A stretch of DNA of 64,000 bases from an uncultured Tateyamaria sp. (lineage in GTDB: Bacteria > Pseudomonadota > Alphaproteobacteria > Rhodobacterales > Rhodobacteraceae), in the NCBI RefSeq assembly GCF_947496075.1, contig NZ_CANMBJ010000009.1, positions 21,133 through 85,132 on the forward strand, written 5' to 3'. The translations under genes and the position numbers were made by a program. Positions 48,946 to 58,363 of this stretch are shown here, piece by piece. Below the pieces are notes generated by a model that saw nothing but the letters and a program-made list of their open reading frames with translations, was not told the origin of the DNA and searched no databases. The number at the start of each line of letters is the position of its first letter. The first letter of the stretch is position 1.

Positions 48946-50865
48946 ATGACCAAAACACCTCTTCTGGATACTGTGGCTGGCCCCGCTGATTTGAAGCGGC
49001 TGAGTGATGCTGAACTGTCCCGATTGGCGGATGAGTTGCGTGGCGACGTGATCGACGCCGTCAGCCGCACGGGCGGGCATCTGGGGTCGTCTCTGGGAGT
49101 TGTCGAATTGACCGTTGGCATTCATGCCGTGTTCGACACCCCGCGGGACAAGTTGATCTGGGATGTGGGCCATCAGTGTTACCCGCACAAGATCCTGACT
49201 GGGCGCCGTCATCGTATGGGCAGCTTGCGTCAGAAGGACGGTATCAGCGGGTTTACGAAGCGGGCCGAGAGCGATTTCGATCCCTTTGGGGCGGCCCACT
49301 CCTCGACCTCGATTTCTGCTGCTTTGGGCTTCACCGTGGGCCGCGACATGGGCATGCCGACGGGCGATGCGATTGCCGTGATTGGTGACGGATCCATCAG
49401 CGCGGGTATGGCTTATGAGGCGCTCAACAATGCGGGCCACGAGGGGCGGCGGTTGTTCGTGATCCTGAATGACAACGAGATGTCGATTGCCCCGCCCACC
49501 GGCGCCATGAGCACGTATCTGTCGAACCTGTCCCGCAATTCTCCTTTTGCTCCGCTGCATGCCATTGCCGAGGGGATGGAGGCCGCCTTGCCCAAGCCCA
49601 TGCGTGATGGGGCCCGCCGGGCGCGTGAGATGGTGACGGGTGTGGAAAGCCGGGGCACGTTCTTTGAGGAACTGGGATTTGACTATATCGGCCCGATTGA
49701 CGGGCATGACATGGGGCAGGTGCTGTCGGTGCTGCGCGCGGCGCGGACGCGGGCCACGGGGCCGGTGCTGATCCATGCCTGTACGGTCAAAGGCAAGGGC
49801 TACGCCCCCGCCGAGGGGTCGGCGGACAAGTATCATGGTGTGTCCAAGTTCGACGTGGAGACCGGTGAGCAATCCAAGGGCAAGAGCAATGCGCCGTCCT
49901 ATACGTCTGTCTTTGGCGAGACGTTAGCCGATCTGGCGGCGCAGGACCCGTCGATTGTCGCCGTGACGGCCGCCATGCCCTCGGGCACCGGTGTGAACAA
50001 GATTGCGGACCGCTTTCCGGGGCGTGTGTTTGACGTGGGCATTGCCGAACAGCACGGCGTGACCTTTGCTGCCGGGATGGCGGCGAGCGGGTTGAAGCCG
50101 TTTTGCGCGATTTATTCGACCTTCTTGCAGCGCGGCTATGATCAGGTTGTGCATGACGTGGTGCTGCAGGGCCTGCCTGTGCGTTTTGCGATCGACCGGG
50201 CGGGTTTGGTCGGGGCCGATGGGGCCACCCATGCGGGGTCCTTTGATATCGGCTATCTCGCGTCTTTGCCGGGGATCGTGGTGATGGCCGCAGCGGATGA
50301 GGCGGAGTTGGTGCATATGGTCACCACTGCCGCCGCCCATGACAGCGGGCCAATTGCCTTCCGCTATCCGCGTGGCAACGGGCGTGGGGTCGAGATGCCG
50401 GAGCAAGGCGATGTGCTGGAGATTGGTAAGGGCCGGATGATCCAAGAAGGGTCGGACGTGGCGTTGTTGTCGCTGGGCACACATCTGGATGCCTGTGAAC
50501 GCGCTGCGGCGCGGCTTGAGGCGGAGGGGGTGTCGGTGTCCATTGCCGATGCGCGTTTTGCCAAGCCCCTGGATATCGAGATGATCCGCAACCTGGCCAC
50601 CGGCCATGAGCTGCTGGTGACGGTGGAGCAGGGGGCCATGGGCGGTTTTGGGGCGATGGTGTTGCAGGTCATGGCGGCCGAGGGGCTGCTGGATCAGGGG
50701 CTAAAGGTGCGCACGATGCATCTGCCTGACCGGTTCATTGATCAGGCCAGCCCGGACGAGATGTATGAAGATGCCGGTCTGACGGCGGCGGATATTGTGA
50801 AAACCGTGCGCGATGCCGTGAGGCGGGCCGAGAGCAATGTGGTTGATCTGATCGCGGGAGAGTAA
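48946..50865 (+). CDS. dxs: 1-deoxy-D-xylulose-5-phosphate synthase
   Basis: DXS condenses pyruvate and glyceraldehyde 3-phosphate in the MEP pathway, feeding isoprenoids to carotenoids and the bacteriochlorophyll tail. The 639-residue protein has the thiamine-diphosphate motif [18 protein letters not shown] near residue 146 and [16 protein letters not shown] at the N-terminus. Start at 48946 (ATGACCAAAACA), with GAAAGGA upstream; an in-frame ATG at 48889 was rejected. Presence after puf is usual in this group. Confidence 0.95.
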   Translation: MTKTPLLDTVAGPADLKRLSDAELSRLADELRGDVIDAVSRTGGHLGSSLGVVELTVGIHAVFDTPRDKLIWDVGHQCYPHKILTGRRHRMGSLRQKDGISGFTKRAESDFDPFGAAHSSTSISAALGFTVGRDMGMPTGDAIAVIGDGSISAGMAYEALNNAGHEGRRLFVILNDNEMSIAPPTGAMSTYLSNLSRNSPFAPLHAIAEGMEAALPKPMRDGARRAREMVTGVESRGTFFEELGFDYIGPIDGHDMGQVLSVLRAARTRATGPVLIHACTVKGKGYAPAEGSADKYHGVSKFDVETGEQSKGKSNAPSYTSVFGETLADLAAQDPSIVAVTAAMPSGTGVNKIADRFPGRVFDVGIAEQHGVTFAAGMAASGLKPFCAIYSTFLQRGYDQVVHDVVLQGLPVRFAIDRAGLVGADGATHAGSFDIGYLASLPGIVVMAAADEAELVHMVTTAAAHDSGPIAFRYPRGNGRGVEMPEQGDVLEIGKGRMIQEGSDVALLSLGTHLDACERAAARLEAEGVSVSIADARFAKPLDIEMIRNLATGHELLVTVEQGAMGGFGAMVLQVMAAEGLLDQGLKVRTMHLPDRFIDQASPDEMYEDAGLTAADIVKTVRDAVRRAESNVVDLIAGE

Positions 50866-50942
50866 GGCTCCGCTTATTCGACCTTCAAGCGCCGCTCGAC
50901 GCCTTTGCCGGAGCGTCCGAATTCCCTGTTTCAAAAAAATCC

Positions 50943-50983
50943 CCGCCGGAGGCTCCGACGTCAGCTGTTGGAGCCTCCGGCGG
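50943..50983. terminator. bidirectional hairpin between dxs and the TPR gene
   Basis: CCGCCGGAGGCTCC and GGAGCCTCCGGCGG form a perfect 14-bp stem with a 13-base loop, flanked by a long A-run on the left and TCGTATTTTC on the right. It can end both convergent genes and contains the GCCTCCGGCGG block of the dispersed repeat family. Confidence 0.75.
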
Positions 50984-50991
50984 TCGTATTT

Positions 50992-52344
50992 TCAGTCAGA
51001 AGAAACACGCGCCCGGGCTGCGGCCGCCTGCTCAGGCAGTCCGGACTTTTCGTAAACCCCTGCCAGCATGGTGTTGAGCGGAATGCCATCGGGATCGAAG
51101 GTGCGGCGCATTTCAAGGACTTGTTGCGCCTGTGATGTGCGGCCCGCGCGGATCAGCGCATCGAGGTGGATCTGTTCAAAGAGGTCACGTTGGGCATGGC
51201 TGCCGCCGCATTCGGCGAGGCGGGGCAGGGCCTTGCCCAGAAAGCGGATGCAATCGTCGTAATCCTCAGCCGCATGCGCGGCGATGCCGTGCGCGGCCCA
51301 AAGGGCCACGTCGCGCCAGACGTGCCAGTCGTGTTTGCTTTCATCCTCCGCGCGCGCTTCGATGGCTTTCAGCAGCGTTTCACCTTCGGGGCGGTGGGTG
51401 CGGCCAAGCGCGTAGAGGTATTGCAGGGTGAGGAAGGCGCTGACTGTGTCGGCGCCCCGCTTTGCCACGTGGTCAGCCACGTCTTGCCAGCGGTTGCCGA
51501 CATTGACCCCGGCAAATTCGATCCGGGCGAGCAGCGACACAGCACCGACCTGATCCTGCGAGTAGTCCTTGTTCACGCCCCAGACATGGGTGTCGTAGGC
51601 GGCCAGCAAATCGTCGGTGCGCCCGGCGGAGATGTAGAACAGCGCCAGATGCCACCAGTTGTGGGTGTGCATGAAGCTGTTGAGGTCGGCCCAATGGTGG
51701 GCGACGGATTCAAGGAAAGCGGTGCCCTGGGCCACCTGGCCGCGGGTGAGGTAGATGTGTGCTAGGGCGTGGTGTGCCCAGGGTTCGCTTTCGTCCAGGG
51801 TCAGTGCGTGGCGTGCGGCGGCTTCTGCGTCATCCAGTAGGTGGCATTCCTCGAACCCGAAGGCGCGCATGCCGTGGGCGTAGGCGATGTCACCCGCCCC
51901 CGGTTGCGCCTTTTGTGCGATGCGCAGCATGGCCGGGAAATCACCGATGTTGAACGTGTGGTATTGACCCAGTTTCAGCATGACCATGTCGCGGGGATAG
52001 GCGCTGACCGTGGCTTCGCACAGTTCGATAAGTTTCGGGATGTCGCCAGCCACGAACAGGCGCGCGGCTTCGATTGCGGCCTGCTCGCGGGGCGTGAGAT
52101 CGGTTGCCGCCAGAGCATTGTCGAGGAAGGGGTGTGCCAGTTTTGGCGCTGCGGGCGCTTCGAGCAGCATGTACAGGATCGCGGCATAGGCATTGGCAAG
52201 GCCGTTGTCCGGGTCCGCCTTAGCCGCTTTCAGCACATTCACGGCCTTGGTCTGGAAGCTGATGAACCCGTGCACGAAGTCGTCGATCCCTTGGCGGGTT
52301 GTGTCGTTGTTGCACGTGATGGGCAGGCCGTAGAGGTCTTGCAT
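50992..52344 (-). CDS. tetratricopeptide repeat protein (TTC38-like)
   Basis: The 450-residue soluble protein is built of helical TPR-like repeats over its length (for example HALTLDESEPWAHHALAHIYLTRGQ). The segment SFMHTHNWWHLALFYISAGRTDDLLAAYD is typical of the TTC38 family. Its function is unknown, probably a scaffold. The ATG at 52344 has AAGGAGG upstream; an ATG at 52377 does not. It lies downstream of a hydrolase gene and is probably cotranscribed with it. Confidence 0.82.
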   Translation of the reverse strand: MQDLYGLPITCNNDTTRQGIDDFVHGFISFQTKAVNVLKAAKADPDNGLANAYAAILYMLLEAPAAPKLAHPFLDNALAATDLTPREQAAIEAARLFVAGDIPKLIELCEATVSAYPRDMVMLKLGQYHTFNIGDFPAMLRIAQKAQPGAGDIAYAHGMRAFGFEECHLLDDAEAAARHALTLDESEPWAHHALAHIYLTRGQVAQGTAFLESVAHHWADLNSFMHTHNWWHLALFYISAGRTDDLLAAYDTHVWGVNKDYSQDQVGAVSLLARIEFAGVNVGNRWQDVADHVAKRGADTVSAFLTLQYLYALGRTHRPEGETLLKAIEARAEDESKHDWHVWRDVALWAAHGIAAHAAEDYDDCIRFLGKALPRLAECGGSHAQRDLFEQIHLDALIRAGRTSQAQQVLEMRRTFDPDGIPLNTMLAGVYEKSGLPEQAAAARARVSSD

Positions 52345-52354
52345 GGTGCCTCCT

Positions 52355-53146
52355 TCAGATTGGGTGTTTGGCGGCATAGGCGCACAGCAATTCAGCCACC
52401 TGGTCGGGGGCGTCCCAGTGGATGGAGTGTCCGGCCCCTTCGAGGATGTGGTGGGGCAGATGGCTGAGCACGGCGAGGATGTGATCGGGCGGCACGATCA
52501 GGTCAAGCGCGCCGATGAGCACCTGCGTGGGGCAGGTTGGGCTGGCCAGATCGGTGCCATCGAAGCCGCGCAGGGCGGTCAGTTGGTGTTCCATGGCATC
52601 GGTAGACTGGGCGTGCGGGTAGGCGAGGCTGTCGGCGACCGCCTGATCCACCGCTTTGGGATCGTTGTAGACGCGCGGATTGAAGAGCCACGGGAACAGT
52701 GCGCGCAGCCATGTATCTTCGGGTGCCGAGCTGCGCCGGATTGCGATGAGGTTTGCGAACAGCGCCGTGTTGCGCGGCAGGCGTACGGGGGCGGACGCCG
52801 CGATATGGGTCGAGGCCATCCGGTCGGGCACCTCTTGTGCCATGTGCAGGGCAATGATCCCGCCCATTGAATGTCCGATCGTGTGATACCGTTCAAAGCC
52901 CAGATGACCCATCAGTGCCAGTGCGTCCTTGCACATCAGATCGATGCTGACCGGTGCGTCCCATGGGGTGGTTTGCCCTGTCGTTCGGTTGTCAGGTGTG
53001 ATGCAGGTGAAGTGGTTTTGCAGGAGCGGGACCAGGGGCATCCAGCTCGCATGGTCCGACATGAAGCCCGGCAGCATCAACAGCGGTGGTCCGTCGCCCG
53101 TTACCTTGTAGTGCAGGGCGATGTCGTCGCGCTCAAATGTTGGCAT
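52355..53146 (-). CDS. alpha/beta fold hydrolase
   Basis: The 263-residue protein has the nucleophile elbow GHSMGG near residue 89, oxyanion region LPGFMSDHASW, and a terminal His in GAGHSIHWDAP. It resembles 3-oxoadipate enol-lactonase or similar esterases, but the substrate cannot be told. The ATG at 53146 is chosen over 53203 because the upstream codons overlap the P1 peptidase. It overlaps that gene's 3' end by 14 bases. Confidence 0.83.
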   Translation of the reverse strand: MPTFERDDIALHYKVTGDGPPLLMLPGFMSDHASWMPLVPLLQNHFTCITPDNRTTGQTTPWDAPVSIDLMCKDALALMGHLGFERYHTIGHSMGGIIALHMAQEVPDRMASTHIAASAPVRLPRNTALFANLIAIRRSSAPEDTWLRALFPWLFNPRVYNDPKAVDQAVADSLAYPHAQSTDAMEHQLTALRGFDGTDLASPTCPTQVLIGALDLIVPPDHILAVLSHLPHHILEGAGHSIHWDAPDQVAELLCAYAAKHPI

Positions 53147-54137
53147 TGAGCTGTCCCCATGTTGGCAGCAGGTCGCCCGATGCTGGTGTTGCGGCATACA
53201 CACCGCGTGCGATGGCGCGGCTGAGGCACAATGCAGCGGCGTGGCCGATCAGCGCCAAATCCCGTGGTGTTGTCATGGGCCTCGCGCTGGTCGAGACGCT
53301 GAACACGAGGTCCCCGTCACTGGGACTGTGCGCCGGGACGCAGGCGCGGGCTATGCCGTCATGTGCGGCGATGGCAACCCGTTGGCATTGCGCCTTGTCG
53401 AGTGTCGCGTTGGTCGCAACGATGGCGATCGTAGTATTCGCCCGTTCCAGCATTGCCGTCAGTTTGCGGCTGTCATGGGTCCGTCCGAGCCCCGCGTGTG
53501 CGTCGGGGCCAAGGCCGCCAAACTCACCGTCGATCTCGAATGGTGCGGCCCAGAAGTGCTTGTCGCCCGGCGTCGTCACACTGCCCATGGGGTTGGCCGC
53601 GACGAGCGCGCCGACCGTGATCCCGCTGTCGAGGGTAAGCGACGCGGTTCCGAGGCCGCCTTTCATCATGGCGGTCATGGCGCCCGTGCCCGCGCCGACT
53701 GTGCCGATGGGTGTGCTGTGTGTTGCCGCCTCAAACGCGGCCCGTCCGAGCGCGGGGTAGGGCGTGTCGGTCCAGGTCTGATCGCCTCCGGACAACAGGT
53801 CGAAGATGATCGCCCCCGGCACAAGCGGGATGATCGTGTTACCCACCCGGTAGCCGCGCCCCGTGGCCCGCAGCCCTTCGACCACGCCGGAACAGGCGTC
53901 GAGGCCGTAGGCGCTGCCACCCGACAACACCAAAGCATCTACTTGCGCCACGGATTTGTCCGGTGCCAACAGGTCTGTTTCGCGTGTGCCTGGCGCGCCG
54001 CCCTGGACTGAGACCGAGGCCGTGAAAGGCGTGTCTGCCGTCAGCACTGTCACGCCGGATTTCAGCCTGTCATCCTGCGCGTGGCCGACCTTGAGCCCTT
54101 CGATGTCCGTGATCGCGTTTTGCGGCCCTGGGGTCAT
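53133..54137 (-). CDS. P1 family peptidase (DmpA/BapA-like)
   Basis: Members are N-terminal-nucleophile aminopeptidases or amidases that self-cleave. The 334-residue protein has ITDIEGLKVGHA at the N-terminus, VLSGGSAYGLDA near residue 95, and GTVGAGTGAMTA, all typical of the family. The upstream region contains a dispersed repeat (54149-54184). It is probably cotranscribed with the hydrolase and TPR gene. Confidence 0.88.
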   Translation of the reverse strand: MTPGPQNAITDIEGLKVGHAQDDRLKSGVTVLTADTPFTASVSVQGGAPGTRETDLLAPDKSVAQVDALVLSGGSAYGLDACSGVVEGLRATGRGYRVGNTIIPLVPGAIIFDLLSGGDQTWTDTPYPALGRAAFEAATHSTPIGTVGAGTGAMTAMMKGGLGTASLTLDSGITVGALVAANPMGSVTTPGDKHFWAAPFEIDGEFGGLGPDAHAGLGRTHDSRKLTAMLERANTTIAIVATNATLDKAQCQRVAIAAHDGIARACVPAHSPSDGDLVFSVSTSARPMTTPRDLALIGHAAALCLSRAIARGVYAATPASGDLLPTWGQLNANI

Positions 54138-54148
54138 TTTGAATTTGT

Positions 54149-54184
54149 GCCTCCGGCGGGAAGTTTTTGGAACTGAGAAAGGAG
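54149..54184. repeat. dispersed repeat upstream of the P1 peptidase
   Basis: GCCTCCGGCGGGAAGTTTTT followed by GGAACTGAGAAAGGAG is a diverged member of the GCCTCCGGCGG family. Confidence 0.55.
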
Positions 54185-54195
54185 ACGCGATCGCG

Positions 54196-54546
54196 TCAGA
54201 TGCGCGGTTTGGGTGCTGCAGTGGCGGGGTCGCCCGTGTTGGGCACGCCCTTGGGTTCGATCAGCAGGACCTTGCATTCTGTTTCCGCGCGGGGGCGGTG
54301 GGTGACGCCTTTGGGTACGATGAACAATTCGCCTGCTTTGACGGGATGGCTTTGATCTTCGATGTCCATGACCATCTCGCCCTCAAGCACGAGAAAGAAA
54401 TCGTCGGTGTCTTCGTGCAGGTGGAAGGGGAATTCGCCCTGGAACTTGACCACCATGACATCGTTGTCGTTGTAGTCGGCGACCACGTGCGGGTCCCAAT
54501 GGGTGTTGAATTGGGCCAGCTTGGCGTTGAGATTGATTGGATTCAT
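54196..54546 (-). CDS. cupin domain-containing protein
   Basis: The 116-residue single-domain cupin has the metal-binding motif 1 residues in FPFHLHEDTDDFFLVLEGE and motif 2 in GELFIVPKGVTHRP. The role is unknown; small cupins are often isomerases or sensors. The ATG at 54546 is preferred, with GGAGCC upstream; an ATG at 54594 is less likely. Confidence 0.82.
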   Translation of the reverse strand: MNPINLNAKLAQFNTHWDPHVVADYNDNDVMVVKFQGEFPFHLHEDTDDFFLVLEGEMVMDIEDQSHPVKAGELFIVPKGVTHRPRAETECKVLLIEPKGVPNTGDPATAAPKPRI

Positions 54547-54674
54547 CAGTGGCTCCTGTCTTGGGCACATCATGCCCGAACGCGGGCCACCCACAAGAGG
54601 GGTTTGGGCAGCGGTGGAGTTCAGTGCCCCATTGTTCGTTTTGCGAGACTTTTCTGCCGTTCACGGGGGCCAAT

Positions 54675-55100
54675 TTAACGTCTGCTTTGCTCTGACCCGG
54701 ATTCGCCAAAGCCATCTTTCATGAGGGAGTCCAGCATCGGACAGGCCGCAGTTCCGTCGTCACAATTCGAGGACAGGCTCAGAAGTGCTTCGCGGAGGCG
54801 TTTCAGGTTTTCGATCTTTGCGTTGATGTCATCCAAATGATTTTCGGCCAAGGTCTTCACCTCACCGCAACTACGATCATCCTGCTCCGTCAACGAGAGG
54901 AATGTCTGTATGATCGAGATCGGGAAGCCCAGATCTCGACAGCGCCGCACAAACCTCAATTTCGCAATTTCATCGGGTGAATATAGCCTGCGCCCTCCCG
55001 CCGACCGGCCCGGCTTAGGAACAATGCCTTCGCGCTCATAGTATCGGATCGTTTCGATGTTCACGCCGCTTTGTTCTGATGCCTTGCCGATGGTGAACAT
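54675..55100 (-). CDS. merR: MerR family mercury-responsive regulator
   Basis: MerR represses and activates the mer operon in response to Hg2+. The 141-residue protein has the MerR HTH (ETIRYYEREGIVPKPGRS) and Hg-binding cysteines at the expected spacing (RSCGEVK, then SNCDDGTAACPML). The ATG at 55100 is chosen; an in-frame ATG at 55166 would extend over the promoter. It is divergent from merT across the MerR operator. Confidence 0.9.
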   Translation of the reverse strand: MFTIGKASEQSGVNIETIRYYEREGIVPKPGRSAGGRRLYSPDEIAKLRFVRRCRDLGFPISIIQTFLSLTEQDDRSCGEVKTLAENHLDDINAKIENLKRLREALLSLSSNCDDGTAACPMLDSLMKDGFGESGSEQSRR

Positions 55101-55105
55101 TTTAC

Positions 55106-55136
55106 TTGCTCCTGTAGCCACTACAGGAACTAAAAC
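55106..55136 (+). promoter_or_regulatory. mer promoter/operator
   Basis: TTGCTC (-35, 55106-55111) and TAAAAC (-10, 55131-55136) are spaced 19 bases, the long spacer typical of MerR-activated promoters. The spacer holds the dyad TCCTGTAG-CCA-CTACAGGA (55110-55128). Confidence 0.8.
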
Positions 55137-55142
55137 CGCAGT

Positions 55143-55529
55143 ATGGACATGAACGCAAATCAACAATCAGCGACTGAATCCGGCGTAGCTGCGCGGCTGG
55201 TCATGCCAATCGCGGCACTTCTCGCATTGTTGTCAGCCTCATGCTGTGTGTTGCCAATCGGGCTGTCCATCATCGGCCTCGGAGGTACATGGCTCACGAT
55301 GCTCGGGCCTTTCATTGCGTATCGGGGTTTCATCCTTGTCGCAGTCGCCATAGCGCTCATCTGGGCGTGGTATCGGTTGATCTGGCCCAGAACATGCGCA
55401 ATGCGTAAGCGATCCGCCATAGTCTGGGTTTCCTTCGCCACCATTGCCTTCTTGGTTGCACTGTCATCGCCATATTGGGAAGCCTCAGCACAACGGTTCA
55501 TGTGGGATTTGTGGAGATCGACCCGATGA
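55143..55529 (+). CDS. merT: mercuric transport protein MerT
   Basis: MerT is an inner-membrane protein that imports Hg2+. The 128-residue product has three membrane segments and the conserved vicinal cysteine pair in SASCCVLPIGLS (first helix). The ATG at 55143 starts directly after the mer promoter. The stop overlaps merF (55526-55529). Confidence 0.88.
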   Translation: MDMNANQQSATESGVAARLVMPIAALLALLSASCCVLPIGLSIIGLGGTWLTMLGPFIAYRGFILVAVAIALIWAWYRLIWPRTCAMRKRSAIVWVSFATIAFLVALSSPYWEASAQRFMWDLWRSTR

Positions 55530-55735
55530 AGAACAAATTGCTGGCCCTTGGCCTTGGCGGCACAGTCTTGGCGATCCTCTGCTGTTTTGCGCCACTGTTG
55601 CCGATTGTGCTTACAGCCCTTGGTCTGACGGGCCTGCTTGGCTTTCTCTACAACGATGCTGTTTTGCTGCCGATCTTGGCAAGTTTTCTCATACTGACGG
55701 GGTACGCGCTATGGCGACAGAAGCAACAAAAGTAG
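55526..55735 (+). CDS. merF: mercury transporter MerF
   Basis: MerF is a small two-helix Hg2+ transporter. The 69-residue product has the Cys pair in AILCCFAPLLP and a second helix AVLLPILASFLILTGYAL. It is coupled to merT by ATGA and overlapped at its 3' end by the next gene. A second Cys pair is not present. Confidence 0.85.
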   Translation: MKNKLLALGLGGTVLAILCCFAPLLPIVLTALGLTGLLGFLYNDAVLLPILASFLILTGYALWRQKQQK

Positions 55736-55935
55736 TCTTGGAATCCACGCTGACCTGTCCGTCATGCGGGCATGTCGAGACGGAAACCATGCCCACCGAC
55801 GCCTGCCAGTGGTTCTATGAATGCAAGTCCTGCCAGACAGTTTTGAAACCGCTCGAAGGCGACTGTTGCGTGTACTGTTCATACGCAACAGTGCCGTGTC
55901 CCCCTATCCAAGAAGGCAAGTCGTGCTGCGCATAG
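55711..55935 (+). CDS. GDCCxxC domain-containing protein
   Basis: The 74-residue Cys-rich protein has LTCPSCGH, ECKSCQ and GDCCVYCSY, the GDCCxxC signature of small proteins found in mercury-resistance loci, and ends KSCCA. It probably binds Hg2+. It starts inside merF (ATG 55711). No merA or merP is seen after it. Confidence 0.85.
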   Translation: MATEATKVVLESTLTCPSCGHVETETMPTDACQWFYECKSCQTVLKPLEGDCCVYCSYATVPCPPIQEGKSCCA

Positions 55936-56020
55936 CGGACTTTCGACACATCGCAGCAAGTCGGTAGGTCTGGGCTCATTTCGAACGTTGAGCCATCAAC
56001 GCATAACCACCAAGGCGGTT

Positions 56021-56761
56021 TCAGATACACCGCCCACCGTCGATCTCAAGCGCCACGCCGGTGATCATTGACGCGGCATCAGAGCAAAGGAAGGTGGCAG
56101 CGGACCCCATGTCTTGCGGGGTGGAGAAGCGGCCAAGGGGAATGGTGGACAGGAATTTCGCGCGGGTTTCGGGCGTGTCTTCGCCCATGAACGACTTGAG
56201 CAGAGGTGTTTCACCTGCCACCGGGTTGATCGCGTTCACGCGCACGCCATGGGGCGCAAGTTCAACCGCCATCGCCTTGGTCGCCGTGATCATCCAGCCC
56301 TTTGAGGCGTTGTACCAGTTCAGCCGGGGCCGGGGGCTGACCCCCGCGGTGGAGGCCACGTTGAGAATGGCGCCTGTTCCGCGGTCTTTGAAATGTGGGA
56401 CCAGGCTGCGGGCGGTGAGGTAGACGGACTTGGCGTTGACCGCCAGCACGCGGTCGAAATCCTCTTCCGTCACATCCTCGAGCGCTTGGGGCAGGTGGGT
56501 GATGCCTGCGTTGTTCACCAGGATATCCAAATTGCCGAAAGTCTTGAGTACGTGGTCGGCAAGGGCCTGCACGGATGCGCCAATGGACACATCGACTTCG
56601 AAGGCAATGCCGCCAATGTCCTGCGCAATTGCTTTTGCACCATCGCCGTCGATATCCGCGACCATGACTTGCGACCCTTCAGCAGCAAAGGCGCGCGCGA
56701 TCCCTTCACCAAAGCCGCTGGCTCCGCCCGTGACGATGGCTGTTTTGCCTTCAAGCTGCAT
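56021..56761 (-). CDS. short-chain dehydrogenase/reductase
   Basis: This 246-residue classical SDR has the Rossmann motif TGGASGFGEG (residues 11-20), NNAG and the YNASK catalytic motif (WYNASKGW). It is the last gene of the long minus-strand operon. The ATG at 56761 overlaps the hydrolase stop; upstream in-frame ATGs lie inside that hydrolase. The substrate is unknown. Confidence 0.88.
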   Translation of the reverse strand: MQLEGKTAIVTGGASGFGEGIARAFAAEGSQVMVADIDGDGAKAIAQDIGGIAFEVDVSIGASVQALADHVLKTFGNLDILVNNAGITHLPQALEDVTEEDFDRVLAVNAKSVYLTARSLVPHFKDRGTGAILNVASTAGVSPRPRLNWYNASKGWMITATKAMAVELAPHGVRVNAINPVAGETPLLKSFMGEDTPETRAKFLSTIPLGRFSTPQDMGSAATFLCSDAASMITGVALEIDGGRCI

Positions 56762-57608
56762 GTGACACCTCTCCGATGAAATCTCGCATGAGGGTATAGA
56801 ACGCCTCTGCCGCGTCAAAGTCGACCGTGTGGCCCGCGTTGTCCAGCAGGTGGTAGCGGGCGTCAGGCAGGTGTTGTGCGATTTCAGCGCCGAACGGATG
56901 GGGCATGATGGGGTCTTGTTTGCCCGAGATGACGAGGGCGGGGCAGGTGATCTTTGCAAGCCCGGGGCGGAAGTCGAACCGCCCATGTTCGTTTTTTGGT
57001 CCGTTGAAGTGCATGGCAACCGGGTTCTTGACGATCATGCGCGCGACCATGCCCTGGTCCAGACCCTTGACCGAGTAGAGCGGAAAGCAGGTGTCGAAAT
57101 AGGCTTGCCTGCGCTCTGGTGTGGGGTCTGACCAGTAGGTGCGCGCGACCTTACCGGCCTTCGCTCCGCCGATGCGCGTGAAAGCGTCGAACACCGCTTC
57201 GAAATCCACGTGGGCCGCTGTGACTGACAGAATAAGCCCCGACAGCCGGCCGGGGTGCCGCGTGGCAAAGGATTGCGCAACGTAGCCGCCGAAAGACGCG
57301 CCGTAGATGATGGGTTTCTCGATCTCCAGAACGTCGCACAGCCCGGCAATATCATCGCCCCACTGCGCGAGGGTCCATGTTTCGGGATCGCCATTGTCTG
57401 ATCGTCCGTTTCCACGATGATCGACATAGACGATCTGGCACAGGTCGGCGAGTTGGCTCAGATGCGGTTTGTAGATCGAATGATCCGCCCCCGGACCGCC
57501 ATGCAGGGCGATGAGCGTGGGTTTTTCGCGCATCATCTTGCCGTCGGGGACAAGGCCTGCGCCCTCTATGTCAACATAGAGCCGAACGCCGTTTACCTCG
57601 ATCCGCAT
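56751..57608 (-). CDS. alpha/beta hydrolase (proline iminopeptidase-like)
   Basis: The 285-residue protein has LHGGPGADHS (oxyanion region) and DHRGNGRSD near residue 64, then the nucleophile elbow GASFGG near residue 102. The final His is in NAGHTVDF. The HGGPG motif is typical of proline iminopeptidases, which fits a peptide importer in the same operon. It overlaps the genes on both sides. Confidence 0.85.
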   Translation of the reverse strand: MRIEVNGVRLYVDIEGAGLVPDGKMMREKPTLIALHGGPGADHSIYKPHLSQLADLCQIVYVDHRGNGRSDNGDPETWTLAQWGDDIAGLCDVLEIEKPIIYGASFGGYVAQSFATRHPGRLSGLILSVTAAHVDFEAVFDAFTRIGGAKAGKVARTYWSDPTPERRQAYFDTCFPLYSVKGLDQGMVARMIVKNPVAMHFNGPKNEHGRFDFRPGLAKITCPALVISGKQDPIMPHPFGAEIAQHLPDARYHLLDNAGHTVDFDAAEAFYTLMRDFIGEVSHAA

Positions 57609-58324
57609 TACGCCGTCGCCCTCCCGCCCGATTGGTCGAAACAGAACCCGGTGGTGAAACTGGCCTCATCCGAGGCGAGCCAGCAGGCCATACTTGCGAT
57701 TTCGTCCACCGTGCCGAAGCGGCCCATGGGAATCTTGGACTGCATAAAGTCGATATGCTCTTGCGTCATCTGGTCGAAGATGGCTGTGCGCACTGCCGCC
57801 GGAGCGATGGCGTTGCAGGTCACGCCGCTCGTCGCCAACTCCTTGCCCAGTGATTTGGTCAGGCCGATGACGCCTGCCTTCGAGGCCGAGTATGCAGGGG
57901 CGTTCGGGTTGCCTTCCTTCCCCGCGATCGAGGCGATGTTGATGATCCGCCCCCACCCCTTGGCCCGCATCACGGGGGCAGCTGCGCGGTTGCAGTAGAA
58001 AACGGCGTTCAGGTTCAGATCGTGTACCTTCAACCAGTCGTCGATGGGGTAGTCCCATGTGGTTGTGTTTGGCCCGGTGATTCCGGCAGAGCATACGAGG
58101 ATGTCCGGGTTAGCGTCTTGCATGGCCAGTGCCACGGCGTCTGCATCCGTCACGTCGATTTGGCGGCTGTCCATGTCCAACGCGTCAAGGGCATCGGCAT
58201 TGATGTCCCAAATCTCGACCGTTCCACCTTCGGCTGTGATCCGTTTTGCGATGCCGTGACCCAGCCCGGCGGCGCCCCCGGTGATGACCGCTTTGCGGCC
58301 CTGAAAGCGGTTTTCGAAAATCAT
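57608..58324 (-). CDS. short-chain dehydrogenase/reductase
   Basis: This 238-residue SDR has TGGAAGLGHG at residues 15-24, CSAGITGP and the YSASK motif (PAYSASKAG). It lies between the aldehyde dehydrogenase and the hydrolase in the operon. Together they suggest oxidation of an alcohol or amino-alcohol substrate. The exact substrate is not known. Confidence 0.88.
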   Translation of the reverse strand: MIFENRFQGRKAVITGGAAGLGHGIAKRITAEGGTVEIWDINADALDALDMDSRQIDVTDADAVALAMQDANPDILVCSAGITGPNTTTWDYPIDDWLKVHDLNLNAVFYCNRAAAPVMRAKGWGRIINIASIAGKEGNPNAPAYSASKAGVIGLTKSLGKELATSGVTCNAIAPAAVRTAIFDQMTQEHIDFMQSKIPMGRFGTVDEIASMACWLASDEASFTTGFCFDQSGGRATA

Positions 58325-58363
58325 GAGGTGTCCTTTCCGATTGTCTGGCTGTGCGCCCCGATT

